Assembly: GCA_946811695.1 (NCBI GenBank)
Contig: OX328124.1
Coordinates: 82,960,923-83,024,922 of the forward strand
From: Gonocerus acuteangulatus
Taxonomy: Eukaryota; Arthropoda; Insecta; Hemiptera; Coreidae
Length of the DNA stretch: 64,000 nucleotides
Reading direction: 5' to 3'
In this document: positions 34,719 to 45,545 of the stretch, piece after piece
Position numbering within the stretch: position 1 is the stretch's first letter
How the letters are laid out: each line of letters opens with the position of its first letter
The notes under the pieces: generated by a model
Seen by the model: only the letters and a program-made list of their open reading frames with translations
Databases searched by the model: none
Told to the model about the DNA's origin: nothing
Made by a program: the position numbers and the translations under genes

Positions 34719-35002
34719 CATGGGCGTATATAAGGGGGGGGGAGCTGAGGGGGCTGCAGCCCCCCCCCCCCCCCCCCCGAAATTTTGAGTTGATCGGGAA
34801 AAATTTCATAAAATCCTTAAAAATAAATTAAATAAGATCATTTAGTTTATAAAAATATTCCATTTTGGGTGTAATAGCGTTTTAGTTGGCTAAAACTCTT
34901 CCAAGATCTAAATTGATAGTATTCCATATCCCGGAAATGGTCTCAGCCCCCCCCCCCAAATTTTCCCAGCCCCTCCAAAATTATTTTCTATATACGCCCA
35001 TG
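34719..35002. mobile_element. Family C hAT-type MITE with 8-bp TSD
   Basis: Ends CATGGGCGTATATAAG and CTATATACGCCCATG, with an 8-9 bp G run and a ~16 bp C run inside the left end. Perfect TSD TCGTGTAC at 34711-34718 and 35003-35010. Length 284 bp. Confidence 0.9.
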
Positions 35003-35250
35003 TCGTGTACTATGAAACGCTTAAAGTAAAACTCGTAATATTTAGGTTTCCGAGGGAAAGAAGCATGAGCTATTTTTGCTGTAAAGTTAAATTTATAAAC
35101 TCATTTTACTGTTTAAACCAATTTAAATATCTCCTGGAATGACATTTTTTTTCGAAAAGTGGCATTTTTGGTGCTAAATAGGTTACCGAATACCTCTGCC
35201 CCTTTGATTTCCTGCAGTACCGGTAATGCACCAACTAACAAAAAAAAAAA

Positions 35251-35910
35251 CTTCCGCCACGCAGGAGCTGCGTTACTAAACATAAATAAATGTAAAAGAA
35301 TAGTTTTGCTCGTTTATATTTGTAATGAACAGCTGAATCCATGATTATGTTTTTAATTAATTGGCTTCCGGAGTCTTCTGTATGCGAAGTAAAACTACTT
35401 AATAAATACACAAAAACGTCACGTTTGTTGATCTTGATGAATAATAAAAGCGTCCACATGTAAAATGACAAAATCCCACAACCATAACAACGGAGGAACC
35501 TTAGGAGTTTAGGAGCTATTCAGCGCCCATAGTGATAGAAATAACAACCAATATCCGAGCCGGTTTGGCAGCTTAATTAAATTTGAACAATACGGAGTAC
35601 ACCCCAAATTCTAATAAACCGATTTAGATCATTTTTCAAGCGCATCTTTCTCTTTAGGTAGCCATGGTGTAAACCAAGTTTCATTACAATGCAACAGAAA
35701 TTACGACTGCTATGAGGAATTAGTAATTTAGGCCGGGAGTAAAACCCCTTTTAGATGGACTAATTTAACTTATATTTACAAAACGTCTTTCTCTTTAGAT
35801 GTCCACGACATATACCGAGTTTTGTTAAAATATAACAAAAATTACGTCCAGTATAATCAAATTAGTAATTTGGGTCCGTAGTAACCGTCCCCCCCCCCCC
35901 TCCTCGTAGC
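35251..35910 (+). mobile_element. Family B element, old and 3' truncated
   Basis: 5' block CTTCCGCCACGCAGGAGCTG, then diverged tandem units (CCGATTTAGATCATTTTT, CCAAGTTTCATTACAATGCA), ending at a C run near 35905. No TA tract or hairpin. Confidence 0.6.
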
Positions 35911-36369
35911 ACTCTCTCAATGTAGTGCTTATATCTATTGTGATTTGAGAAGCTTCAAAGTAGAAACTGTCAATATTTTGCCTTCAATGGAACTAAACTA
36001 TCACTTTCGAAACTTTAGATGGCATTTTCTCCAACTAAGAGGGCACCTACATTATGTCCGATATCCTGACGGAAGGAAAACCTACGCAAGCGCAAGTACC
36101 TAAATTGGTCCCAATCCGATTCGACCCGACGACTCCCGATTCACGGCCGTTAAAAAGTGTTTGTTTCAAGACCGATATCGGACGCTAAACGCTTCACGAA
36201 ATGAGTGCAAGAGTTGACAAGGAATCATTGATAGACCTGGTAAGGAATAATCCTTGCCATTAGGATTGCGGTGAAAATCCTATCACAACTGTGGCATTAA
36301 AATTGATTTTTTTATTAAATAATGTTATGTAATAAACGTTTATGTCTCTCTTTAAAACTGTGTGTACGC

Positions 36370-36700
36370 CACAGAAGGAGGGAACGGCAAAGCGTTGTGC
36401 CCGCACTTTAAAGCCTTAAATTACTCGCGCCTTTAACCACCCTCCTTCGACTCTCCAAAAGTTGCGGTTATCCCCGCGAGACTCAGGGGTTTTGCAAGAC
36501 CTGAGGCTCGCGAGATCCACGGGAAGGGGGGCCCACTATCATAGCTTCCGCTCCGGGGCAGAGTGCTATGAGTTAAGCTCAATTCAGAACCCTACCAAGT
36601 TGTGGCCACTCCTCTGCAGCACTTCCAACACATGACCACAACGCTGCGAAAGCCGAACCGCAACTCTGCCGCCAACACCACCCGTATTACCGGACCGATA
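36370..36700. other. GC-rich island of unknown nature
   Basis: About 330 bp with clearly higher GC than the surroundings, including CCCGCGAGACTCAGGGG and CGAGATCCACGGGAAGGGGGG. No long open frame on either strand. It could be the 5' region of a decayed retroelement or a decayed exon cluster; unresolved. Confidence 0.4.
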
Positions 36701-36906
36701 ATCTTAATGTTTTCCATTCGATTTGAATCTTAAATAGCCAGGTTACTTGAGAAAACTAATACGTATAAAAGATTTCATTCGAATTTGAACGTCGAAATAA
36801 GTATAAAATCGTGAAGATTAGATAGTTAGCCGTCGAGGTGATAAGCAATCAGGGAATAGTTGGGATTCGGCTAAGAAAACATCAATACGATTTTTGTAAA
36901 AAATCT

Positions 36907-36965
36907 ATATTCAGGACGTTTCGGCCACTCTTTGGTAGCCTTCGTCAGCTAAAATGACAAGAACC
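36907..36965 (-). ncRNA. Hammerhead-ribozyme-like motif
   Basis: On the minus strand: stem I strand TTTAG, core CTGACGA, one extra A, stem II GGCTAC with partner GTGGCC (six pairs including one G-U), core GAAA, a near-zero stem III (ACGT), cleavage-type GTC, stem I partner CTGAA. The order and the very short stem III agree with motifs reported in Penelope-like retroelements. The extra A between core and stem II may prevent cleavage as a monomer. Confidence 0.45.
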
Positions 36966-36970
36966 AAAGA

Positions 36971-38264
36971 AAAAAACAGAAATTAATACGCAGAAAAAAG
37001 GTTTATCAGTAAGGTAAATGACAGGTCTATAAATACAGATCAACTTATTATAAAAGAACAATTTTTTGTTAAAATATTAGAACAATTATGTTATTAATAA
37101 ACAGGTAAAGTGCACATTAGTTGTATATCTAGAAAGTAGTTCTAGAAAATCAATAGAAACAAAAAACACATTTTTAATGAGGTATATACAAGTGAATAGG
37201 TACTAATAATAATATTAATTAATTTTTAACAGAGGAATAAGGTACTACATACCAATGAAGTTGGCGAGAGGCAGAGAAAGACCAAAATTAACACTTAAGT
37301 AACCATCGTGAAAGTATACAAGAAACCGGGATCTTCCGGGGTATATGTACCTGAACAAAACAGGTCAAAAGCGTTTTATGACAGGGAAGGAGAAAAAGGT
37401 GTTAATGGAAGGATACACAAGGGGCATGGGAAAATACTAGGTGGGGGGTCGGGAGAGTTTTTGGAAAATATTAGCGTAAATAGGAGAAATGCCTTGTTTG
37501 TCTGTTTTGTAATTTATATTGTTTTTATTTAGGTTAATCTGTACACATTCAGAGATCTGTACTCTTTTTTTGTTTCGTTCTGTAGAGAGAATAGGCCAAG
37601 ATCGAGTATGCTCCGTTCAAAATGGAAGGACTACTGCCCTACAGACCTTATTATCCGATTTAGGAGGATAATAAGGTCATAGGAGAATGCGGACAGGGCA
37701 CCTCATTCTGATAACAAGATGTACCGCTTATAGACTAGATACGGCACCACCGAAATGCCAACCAAAGACTATCAGCTACACTTCATATATTTGGCTGCCT
37801 AAATCTAGGCCAGTTTAAAATTACCTCGGTGGAACAGCTTTGTGTTGCATATTTGTGGCATTGTGATCAATTAATACGATAATATTTTCTCCTCATTCGC
37901 GAAGAACTGTTTGAATCACTTTTTCTTTATGAATTTTATATGGACACACACACACGCACACAAAAACACACATCTGATCGCGTTTGCAGATCATGCTTAC
38001 CACTGGTGTGACATGGAAAGATTATAGATAATAGAAACTATTTTATGAGTACTGAAAGCTTTAATTTATTCATTCATTTTTATTTAGTCATTTATTTATG
38101 AGCACTCTTTAATTTATAAACTAATTTGACTGCTAACATAATCGAGATATCTGTTTGAGTGAAAAATCCAAGAAAAGCTAGATTTAAATGCGCTAAAATA
38201 GTTCGACATGTCATTATATCCGAATTATGGCACTTTACAGGAATGTTCTCGACATCGAGGAGCA
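36971..38264. other. Region without recognised genes
   Basis: An open frame at 37308-37532 has no familiar motif. CA-rich stretch at 37943-37970. If the hammerhead-like motif belongs to a Penelope-like element, remnants could lie here, but I see no RT or GIY-YIG motif. Confidence 0.4.
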
Positions 38265-38329
38265 TTTGAGGGGTATAGAATAGTAAAAATCTCGAAATTG
38301 GAATAGTTAGCAAACTTATATACGCCCAT
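38265..38329 (-). mobile_element. Family C fragment
   Basis: GGTATAGAATAGTAAAAATC, GGAATAGTTAGC and the terminus ATATACGCCCATG: one end of the hAT-type MITE family. Confidence 0.55.
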
Positions 38330-38390
38330 GGGACTCTAACCCCCGCCTCCCGCATAAGAATCTAAGGCGTTAGCCACTAGACCACGGGGA
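38330..38390 (-). pseudogene. tRNA-like sequence
   Basis: On the minus strand it opens CCCCGTGGTCTAGTGGCTAA, a good A-box region of tRNA-Glu/Ser type, and 35-40 bp later reads GGGGGTTAGAGTCCC where a B box GGTTCRANNCC is expected. It looks like a tRNA pseudogene or the head of a different SINE. Confidence 0.5.
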
Positions 38391-38944
38391 GACACAAAAT
38401 ATATTTTGTTACTAAAATAAAATAGATGTCATTAGTTTTTATCATAGCCGTAAGTTTTTGCAGCCCTAAAGAAGTCTTGCATGTCAAGAAGAAACGTTGA
38501 TATAAATATAACTCATTTTAGTTACAAAATGTAGTTTATTTTATGCAGTTATTCTCCAACTAAGGTCGTCTGGTCAAATCAAGCAAGGAAGCATTCATAG
38601 TAGGATATTAATTAAGTTTTCACTTGGCCATATTTCATCCTAATCAATTTCGAAATGTTCAACAAAATATGCAAAAAGCTCAAAAGTATCTCATACCTGT
38701 TAATAAAATAATTCTTTACTCCAGACCAACTTAATCATATTTCACAAAGCGAACGTAATTTTAGCGTGAAACATGCTTTAGTCACGACTAAAGTGGAATA
38801 AAAATGAAAGACCAAAGTAGCGCGCTCACTTCCGGTCTGTCTCTCTAGTCTCGATCTATCTGTCCACCTGTCCAATTCCAGTCTGCCTGTATACACCCGG
38901 TCTCTGTGTCCACTCTCTGTCTTTCAGCCTGAGGAACATTATGT

Positions 38945-39912
38945 CTGGAGTGACTCTTCGGAGAGCCCTATTACGCTGGAACAGCAACATTGCAACCCCA
39001 ACTTCTAACATACTCAGTAATTTGTTGCTAATTTGTTGCTAATTTGTTACACTATTTTCAAATTTGTCGCTCCAGCCGTTTCCGAGAAAACGTGGCTGTG
39101 CTAGCGTAATATTACGCCAGCACAGCCACCCCCGTAACTTTTGATCTAATTGTCTGACGAAATTCAGATTGGTACGAGAATTTGTTGCTCTAGAATGACA
39201 CCAATCACGAATTTGTCGCTCCAGCCGTTTCCGAGAAAACGTGGCTGTGCTACCGTAATATTACGCCAGCACAGCCACCCCTGTAACTTTTCATCTAATT
39301 GTCTGACGAAATTCAGATTGGTACGAGAATTTGTTGCTAATTTGTTGCTCTAGAATGACACCAATCACGAATTTGTCGCTCCAGCCGTTTCCGAGAAAAC
39401 GTGGCTGTGCTACCGTAATATTACGCCAGCACAGCCACCCCTGTAACTTTTGATCTAATTGTCTGACGAAATTCAGATTAGTACGAGAATTTGTTGCTAA
39501 TTTGTTGCTCTAGAATGACACCAATCACGAATTTGTCGCTCCAGCCGTTTCCGAGAAAACGTGGCTGTGCTAGCGTAATATTACGCCAGCACAGCCACCC
39601 CTGTAACTTTTGATCTAATTGTCTGACGAAATTCAGATTGGTACGAGAATTTGTTGCTAATTTGTTGCTCTAGAATGACACCAATCACGAATTTGTCGCT
39701 CCAGCCGTTTCCGAGAAAACGTGGCTGTGCTAGCGTAATATTACGCCAGCACAGCCACCCCCGTAACTTTTGATCTAATTGTCTGACGAAATTCAGATTG
39801 GTACCAGAATTTGTTGCTAATTTGTTGCTCTAGAATGACACCAATCACGAATTTGTCGCTCCAGCCGTTTCCGAGAAAACGTGGCTGTGCTAGCGTAATA
39901 TTACGCCAGCAC
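38945..39912 (+). repeat. 160-bp satellite array with TAATATTAC palindromes (left)
   Basis: After a ~127-bp outer arm there are six repeats anchored by CCAGCCGTTTCCGAG at 39072, 39221, 39381, 39541, 39701 and 39861; all spacings are 160 bp except the first (149), which lacks an 11-12 bp AATTTGTTGCT duplicate. Every unit carries GGCTGTGCTAGC + GTAATATTAC + GCCAGCACAGCC, a near-perfect palindrome. It ends at 39912 inside a unit. Short frames across it are not genes. The same array in reverse lies at 58285-59739. Confidence 0.95.
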
Positions 39913-39924
39913 AAATTCGTGATT

Positions 39925-40020
39925 GGTGGTTAATGAACATAAACTTTTAAATAAGAAGAAAGATTTTTGTACCAAATGTTATCAAATTCGAACCATTTTC
40001 TTCTTAATAATTCAAACCCC
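39925..40020 (+). mobile_element. Family A fragment
   Basis: GGTTAATGAACATAAACTTTT, AGATTTTTGTACCAAATG and TTCGAACCATTTTC match the family A core. It joins the satellite array directly. Confidence 0.5.
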
Positions 40021-40139
40021 CTTAAAAGTACTTAAACGTTTGAATATAAAAATAAAAAACCTTTCTTAGCGAGTGTTTTTACTTTAAACGGATGGCCCGT
40101 GTAAAATTTCAAATTTTTGTGTCAAGGGCGGAAACTCTT

Positions 40140-40505
40140 TGAGGGAAAAATTCACATTTTATTTCTCAGTTTTAGTAATTCAAGGTCTGCCATGATAGTT
40201 GAAATTAACCTCAATTAAAAATAATACTATGAAATAGATAGAGTATAGTAACAGCTGTTCTGTTATCGTCCTAGCAACGCATGCTACCTAGGCTTGCCTG
40301 CTCTAACCAACTCAAACTTTAAACCCCTCTAAAAATACTTAAAAATTCGAATATCAAAACATTCTTTCTTAGCGAGCACCTACGTTCTATAGGGAGTGTC
40401 CTGCAAAATTTCAAAATTTTCTGTCGTGTGGTTTGGGCTAGGGGATGATAGGTCAGTAAGTGAGTGAGTGAGTGAGTGGTATTTGACAAATATATAGTAG
40501 ATTTT
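40140..40505 (+). repeat. Interspersed repeat F, second copy
   Basis: Same orientation and order of blocks as 30480-30890, ending in the (GAGT)n run and TATTTGACAAATATATAGTAG. Confidence 0.75.
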
Positions 40506-41115
40506 TCAAAAATACCTATCTCTTTCCTCATCGTCCGAATCAATACACTCATCTTCTCCATCATTTTCACACATTTACTTAAAACGCCTCTTCATTATTT
40601 CTTGATTCTCTTCATATAAAATGTCAAACGGCGGTCGAAAGAAGACATTATATTTTAAATTTTTGTTACGTAAGTAGAGTGTTGAGAACACCCTAAGTCA
40701 GTAAAAGGCCCAGGAAATAAACAAATATTGTTTTTTTTTCTGCGAATGCAACCTCAATGTGAAGAGAACTACTCTTTATGAAGGTACCAAAGCGATGAAA
40801 TGGATTGTAAATTTTTAAATTCAAAATATAGTGCTAATTAAGTCATGGGGTGCTTAAAACTCCCCACATCTCTACTTAAAGGTTAATATTATGTTTTGGT
40901 ATTTTGAGAAAAATTAAAACACCGACGCAATGGCATACCGGAGAACGGGAGATTATAAGAATCAGCCTTCACAGGAATCTGACAGTACCTAGTAGCTACA
41001 GGAAATTCACCGCTTCCACCCTCATTCTTAACTCTCTTAACTCGTCCACGTGATGTTATGTTTACATACCTGGTAACAACAACTCTAGCAGGCTCCCTTT
41101 ATAAAATACTCTTTT

Positions 41116-41251
41116 TAGCACGGTTACTCCCTATCTCCATAGGGAGAACCCGCTTATGAGGTTGACCTCATGACACAATCCGGAAGTGCCGACTAGAAAC
41201 TTTCACGTTTCAGACCCTATAGATCACGAAAATATAGGTGGCTAAAATTTG

Positions 41252-41292
<41 letters not shown>

Positions 41293-41923
41293 TTGTCTGT
41301 TCGCGCTCCTGACGGCTCAAAAATGGTCCGATTTTGATGAAATTTGGCACAAAGATCTGTCTTCTAATTTGAAAGGTCAAGTTCGTTAACCAGCAGAATC
41401 CGCCTACTTGAAGATAGTGTTTGGGGCGAAATTCGTGCAAAAAAAATCGTAACGCTTACGTTTTTGAGTTTATATGCTTGCAGGTACTTGTTTTATAGGT
41501 TTGTTAACATAAGAAAACGAATGAACCCATTTTTAAGGTGATATATGTAACCGTTTCTGAGAAAAGTGGAATCAATGTTTTTGTAGGTCATTATTTTTTT
41601 GTGAGTACTTAGAATCGCGGGATTCAATTGAAATATTTTCTACATCTTGGAAATTAATCCCAACTAAGATGATTAAATTTTGGTTACATTTGGAGTTAAG
41701 GAAGTATGCGAAAAAAAATATGTTATTAACAGACGTGAAAAATTTTCGGATCTCCATACATTTTTCGTAAATATCTCGATACCGGTTGGGAAATCGTGGT
41801 AAGTGGAAAGTGACCATTCGAATGCTTACTAAATTCTCTACAAAAAATGTTCTGAAGCAATATTCGATGGGACAACGTCAATGAGAGATATAAGCGCTTA
41901 AAACTTAAAAAGTGTTTGTTTTA
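41116..41923 (-). mobile_element. Family A element
   Basis: The low-coordinate end is the 3' hairpin region (TAGCACGGTTACTCCC, CCATAGGGAG), then CGGAAGTGCCGAC, a TA tract (41255-41290), the conserved core GGTCCGATTTTGATGAAATT, and a long tail through AAATCGTGGTAAGTGGAAAG to GCTTAAAACTTAAAAAG. Followed directly by the hairpin end of a second copy. Confidence 0.7.
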
Positions 41924-41983
41924 GCGCGGTTCCTCCCTCCCCCATAGGGAGGAACCCCGCTTATAAGGTTGATACAATGAAAC
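41924..41983 (-). mobile_element. Family A element, first part (split by Gypsy insertion)
   Basis: Hairpin end TTTTAGCGCGGTTCCTCCC...GGGAGGAACCCCGC, then TTATAAGGTTGATACAATGAAAC. It resumes at 44778 (AATCCGGAAGTGC), so the Gypsy element inserted here. Confidence 0.85.
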
Positions 41984-42114
41984 TGTAGCGGTTATCAGAT
42001 AACCCCCAAAAAGAAAACACATGTTTTCAAAATAAATAAAACATTATTAAGTGTTCTCTCGCAATTGAAAACTGCAAATCATTCTTGTAAGTTGTAAATC
42101 CTATACACTTAACA
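41984..42114 (+). repeat. 5' LTR of Gypsy element, 131 bp
   Basis: Starts TGTAGCGGTTATCAG and ends CACTTAACA, obeying TG...CA. An AATAAATAAAA stretch lies in the middle and may serve as polyadenylation signal. Preceded by AAAC, which recurs after the 3' LTR remnant at 44778, giving a 4-bp TSD. It is short for an LTR. Confidence 0.85.
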
Positions 42115-42115
42115 T

Positions 42116-42125
42116 TGGTGACCCC
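42116..42125 (+). other. Primer binding site, tRNA-Trp type
   Basis: TGGTGACCCC begins two bases after the LTR and is complementary to the 3' end of insect tRNA-Trp (…GGGGTCACCA). Use of tRNA-Trp is known for CsRn1-type Gypsy elements. Confidence 0.75.
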
Positions 42126-42130
42126 TGATA

Positions 42131-43033
42131 TTGAACAATACTTCTGATTTCACTTCTCGCCGTTCGTCATGTCCAAAAAAAAACTCATCTACGTCCGATA
42201 CAGATCTCCATGAAACCCAGCCTGAGGTTAGTTTCTACCAAGGGCCGAGTTCAAGACTACCGACATTCTGGAAACAGAACCCGACTTTATGGTTCGCGAC
42301 GATCGAGGCTGTATTTGCGACATCCCGCGTAACATCGAGCCTAAAAAAAATCCAGCTCGTCATACCGAATCTCGATCTGGATGTTCTCAGCCAAGTCTCA
42401 GATATCGTCCTCCAACCGACTGAGCAACCATACGAGGACCTTAAAGCTAGGCTCATCAACACGTTCGGAGAATCCGAAACACGTAGAATTAGCAAGCTGT
42501 TAGAAGAAATGCCACTCGGAGACCAGACTCCTTCACAGCTCCTCAGAAAAATACAACAATTAGCTGGCTCCGATGTATCAAACGGATTTATTAGCACCCT
42601 GTGGATGAAGAATTTACCCCCACGAATTCGTTCCATCCTCATTTCCACAGGCCACACTGACATCCAAAAACTGGCAGAAGTAGCCGACAAGATCTTGGAG
42701 GTATCCCCGTCAGCTGAAACGTACGCTATTCGAGACATGTCAGAACCTCGCCCAAACAAGTCTTCCGCAACTACCACATCAGTCACGAACAGATGCGAGC
42801 ACCCATCCGAAGATTTCGGAGCTCTACGCCGCGACGTAGACGAGATCCTACGCTTTCTGAAGATGAAGAACCGCGAAAGAAGCTCCAGCAGCAGCCGGAA
42901 TCAAGACAATCTCCCTCGATCCCAGTCGCGCGATACCTGCTATTACCACCAGAGATTCCGCGAGAAAGCCCGACGCTGCACACAACCTTGCAACTGGAAA
43001 TCCGAAGAGCCAGCTTTAAACTCGGAAATGTGA
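42131..43033 (+). pseudogene. gag: Gypsy gag
   Basis: About 300 codons. The core motif RLPTFWKQNPTLWFATIEAV (about residues 42-61) is the capsid signature of CsRn1/Kabuki-type Gypsy Gag. A C-terminal zinc knuckle has the unusual CHCC form: C270, H273, C283, C287 in CYYHQRFREKARRCTQPC. No ATG opens the frame (the first codon here is TTG), so either the start was mutated or initiation differs. It overlaps pol by about 240 bp with pol in the -1 frame, the usual arrangement. Confidence 0.85.
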
Positions 43034-44196
43034 AAGTTGCGGCGGAAACTTTCACAACCCAGCAGCACCGCCGCCTATTTCTGACGGACAGAACCACTGG
43101 TCAGCCCTTCCTCATTGACACAGGAGCATGCATATCTCTTCTCCCTGTGCCCCAAGGACGGCGTAAGACTCCATCTGATTTCACCTTAATAGCAGCCAAC
43201 AACTCCCCGATTCCAACCTTCGGTGAAATCACTCGATATGTCGACTTAGGACTCAGAAAACCTCTCAAGTGGACCTTTGTCTTAGCCGACGTCGCCAAGG
43301 CTATATTAGGTGCTGATTTTCTCTACTGGCATCAGCTTACTGTGGACTTAAGAAACAGGAGACTGATCGACCAGCACTCAGGACGTAGCATTGTAGGTAC
43401 CATATCCTCAGCGGAAATACCAACCTTCTCCATCTTTCCAGCCGATAATCGATTTGCCCGCATCCTAGGTGAATTCCCTACCGTCACTCAGGTCACTCCC
43501 ATCCGTGGACCATCCAATTCAACAGTGGAGCATCATGTAGAGACCAAAGGACGACCTGTCAGGGCTAAATGCCGCCGTTTGCCTCCAGGAATTTACCAGG
43601 AAGTCAAAAAGGAGATCCAGGAGCCCATCGACAGCGGAATATGCCAACCTTCCAAAAGTCCATGGTCCAGTCCACTCCACGTAGTAAAGAAAAAAGATGG
43701 TACTCTCCGATTGTGTGGAGACTATCGAGCCCTGAACGCCATCACTATTCCCGATCGATATGGAATACCCAATCTTCGAGACTTCACAATGGAGATACAT
43801 GACAAGAAGATCTTCTCCAAAATAGATCTCCGCAAGGCTTACTATCATATACCGATAGCAGTAGAAGATCGAGAGAAAACTGCCATTATTACCCCATTTG
43901 GCCTTATTGAATACAACAGGATGAGTTTTGGACTGAAGAACGCAGGTCAAAGCTTCCAGCGTTTCGTCGACAACCAATTCCGAGACCTACCCTTTCTCTT
44001 CAAGTTTCTTGACGACTTCTTGATCGCTTCGGACAACGAGGAACAACATGAAGCTCACATCAGAGAAGTACTTCGTCGTCTCGACATGAACGGCATCGCT
44101 GTGAACCCATCGAAATGCGTCTTCGGTGTTCCAGAGCTCGATTTCCTTGGATTCCATCTAACACCATCCTGGAAGACAAAGTTAAGGCTGTCCTAG
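42793..44196 (+). pseudogene. pol: Gypsy pol: protease and reverse transcriptase
   Basis: The frame lies -1 relative to gag. Aspartic protease motif FLIDTGACIS (active DTG at about residues 109-111). RT motifs: WSSPLHVVKKKDGTLRLCGD, KIDLRKAYYHIPI, and active site FLDD (in KFLDDFLIAS), where YVDD is more common. The frame then hits a stop at 44194-44196 just after FLGFHLTPS because of a small indel; homologous reading continues in another frame. Two further breaks make it inactive. Confidence 0.9.
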
Positions 44197-44753
44197 AATT
44201 CCCACTTCCCAAGGACGTTCGAGAACTTCGGCGCTTTATGGGCATGGTGAATTTCTACCGACCTTGTCTTCGCCACGCAGCATCAATCCAACAACCTCTC
44301 AACGGACTTCTCCATCAGGTCAAGAAAAATGACAAAACTCCAATCAATTGGAACGAAGAAACGCTCAAGGCTTTCGAAGACACCAAGAAGAACCTTGCTG
44401 AAGCAACTGAGCTCGTCCATCTGAATCCAGACGCAGAGATCTCACTCGCATGCGACGCATCTGACGTCGGTCTAGGCGCTGTCTTACAACAAAAACAGGA
44501 TAACAAATGGCATCCTCTAAGCTTTTTCTCGTTAGCACTCAATAAAGCGCAGAAGAATTACTCTGTCTACGACAGGGAGCTTCTGGCTATATACAAGGCC
44601 ATCAAACATCTTCAACCTCAACTGGAAGGCCGAGTTTTCTCAGTCATCACAGATCATCGCCCATTAGCTCATGCATTCACTCAAAAGCCTGAATCCACTT
44701 CACCTCTCCGCATCCGTTGGCTAACTTACATTAGCCATAAATCATTCTTGTAA
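44160..44753 (+). pseudogene. pol: Gypsy pol: RT connection and RNase H
   Basis: Continues pol after the frameshift: LEFPLPKDVRELRRFMGMVN, then RNase H with catalytic D in LACDASDVGLGAVLQQ, E in YDRELLAIYKAIKHL and D in SVITDHRPLAHAF. It ends RIRWLTYISHKSFL with a stop created by the junction to the LTR. No integrase follows. Confidence 0.9.
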
Positions 44754-44777
44754 GTTGTAAATCCTATACACTTAACA
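44739..44777 (+). repeat. 3' LTR remnant, 39 bp
   Basis: Identical to the last 39 bp of the 5' LTR (AAATCATTCTTG to CACTTAACA), followed by the AAAC target duplicate. Confidence 0.85.
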
Positions 44778-44856
44778 AAACAATCCGGAAGTGCAGACAA
44801 GAAAATTTCGCGTTTCAGAACCCCTAAAGACCGAAAATAACGGTGGTTCAAATTTG

Positions 44857-44925
<69 letters not shown>

Positions 44926-45545
44926 CTGTTCACTCATTTCTGGCTTCCCTGATGGTCCGATTTTGATGAAATTTGGTACAAAAATCAGTCGTCCAATTTG
45001 AAAGGTCAAGTTCGTTAACCAGCAAAATCCGCCCACTGGAAAATGGCGTTTGGGGCGAAATTCGCGCTGAAAAAATCGTAACGCTTACGTTTTTGAGTTC
45101 ATAAGCTTGTAAGTACTCTTTTTATAGGCTTCTTGGGCTAGGAAAACGAATGAAACCATTTTCAAGGCGATAGCTTTAACCGTTTTCGAGAAAATTGGAA
45201 AAATAGTTTTTGAATACCGTTTTTGGTTTGGGTACTTAGAATCACGGGATTCAGTTGAAACATTATCTGCATGTTCTACTTTCATTAAAACTAATATGTT
45301 GAAAGTTATGTTACGTTTGGAGTTAAGGAAGGGTTAGAATAAAATATTTTATGAACAGACATGAAAAGTTTTGGGAACTTCGTATAATTTCATTAATATC
45401 TCGAACACGGTTGGGAAATCGTGGTAAGTGGATAGAAACTATTTGAAAGCTTACTAAATTCTCTATACAAATGATTCTAAAACTATTTTTGATTAGGTTA
45501 TGTCAATCGGAGAAATAAGTGCTTAAAACTTCAAATACGTCTGTT
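44778..45545 (-). mobile_element. Family A element, second part
   Basis: Continues the copy split by the Gypsy element: AATCCGGAAGTGC, TA tract (44853-44921), GGTCCGATTTTGATGAAATT, GTAACGCTTACGTTTTTGAG, and the long tail with CGTGGTAAGTGG. Confidence 0.75.

Larger units (their letters stand above)
41984..44777 (+). mobile_element. Gypsy/Ty3 LTR retrotransposon, CsRn1/Kabuki-like, internally deleted
   Basis: Order: 5' LTR, tRNA-Trp-type primer site, gag, protease-RT-RNase H, then 39 bp of the 3' LTR. Integrase and most of the 3' LTR are missing because RNase H joins the LTR end at about 44738. A 4-bp TSD (AAAC) inside a family A element shows genuine insertion before the deletion. It has a -1 gag/pol shift and at least one extra frameshift in pol, so it is non-autonomous. 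Confidence 0.85.

Noticed and set aside
38945..39912. CRISPR-like regular repeats
   Set aside because: The units are directly adjacent with no unique spacers, and the context is eukaryotic.
42235..43298. Minus-strand frames opposite gag-pol
   Set aside because: Shadows of the Gypsy frames; no motifs of their own.
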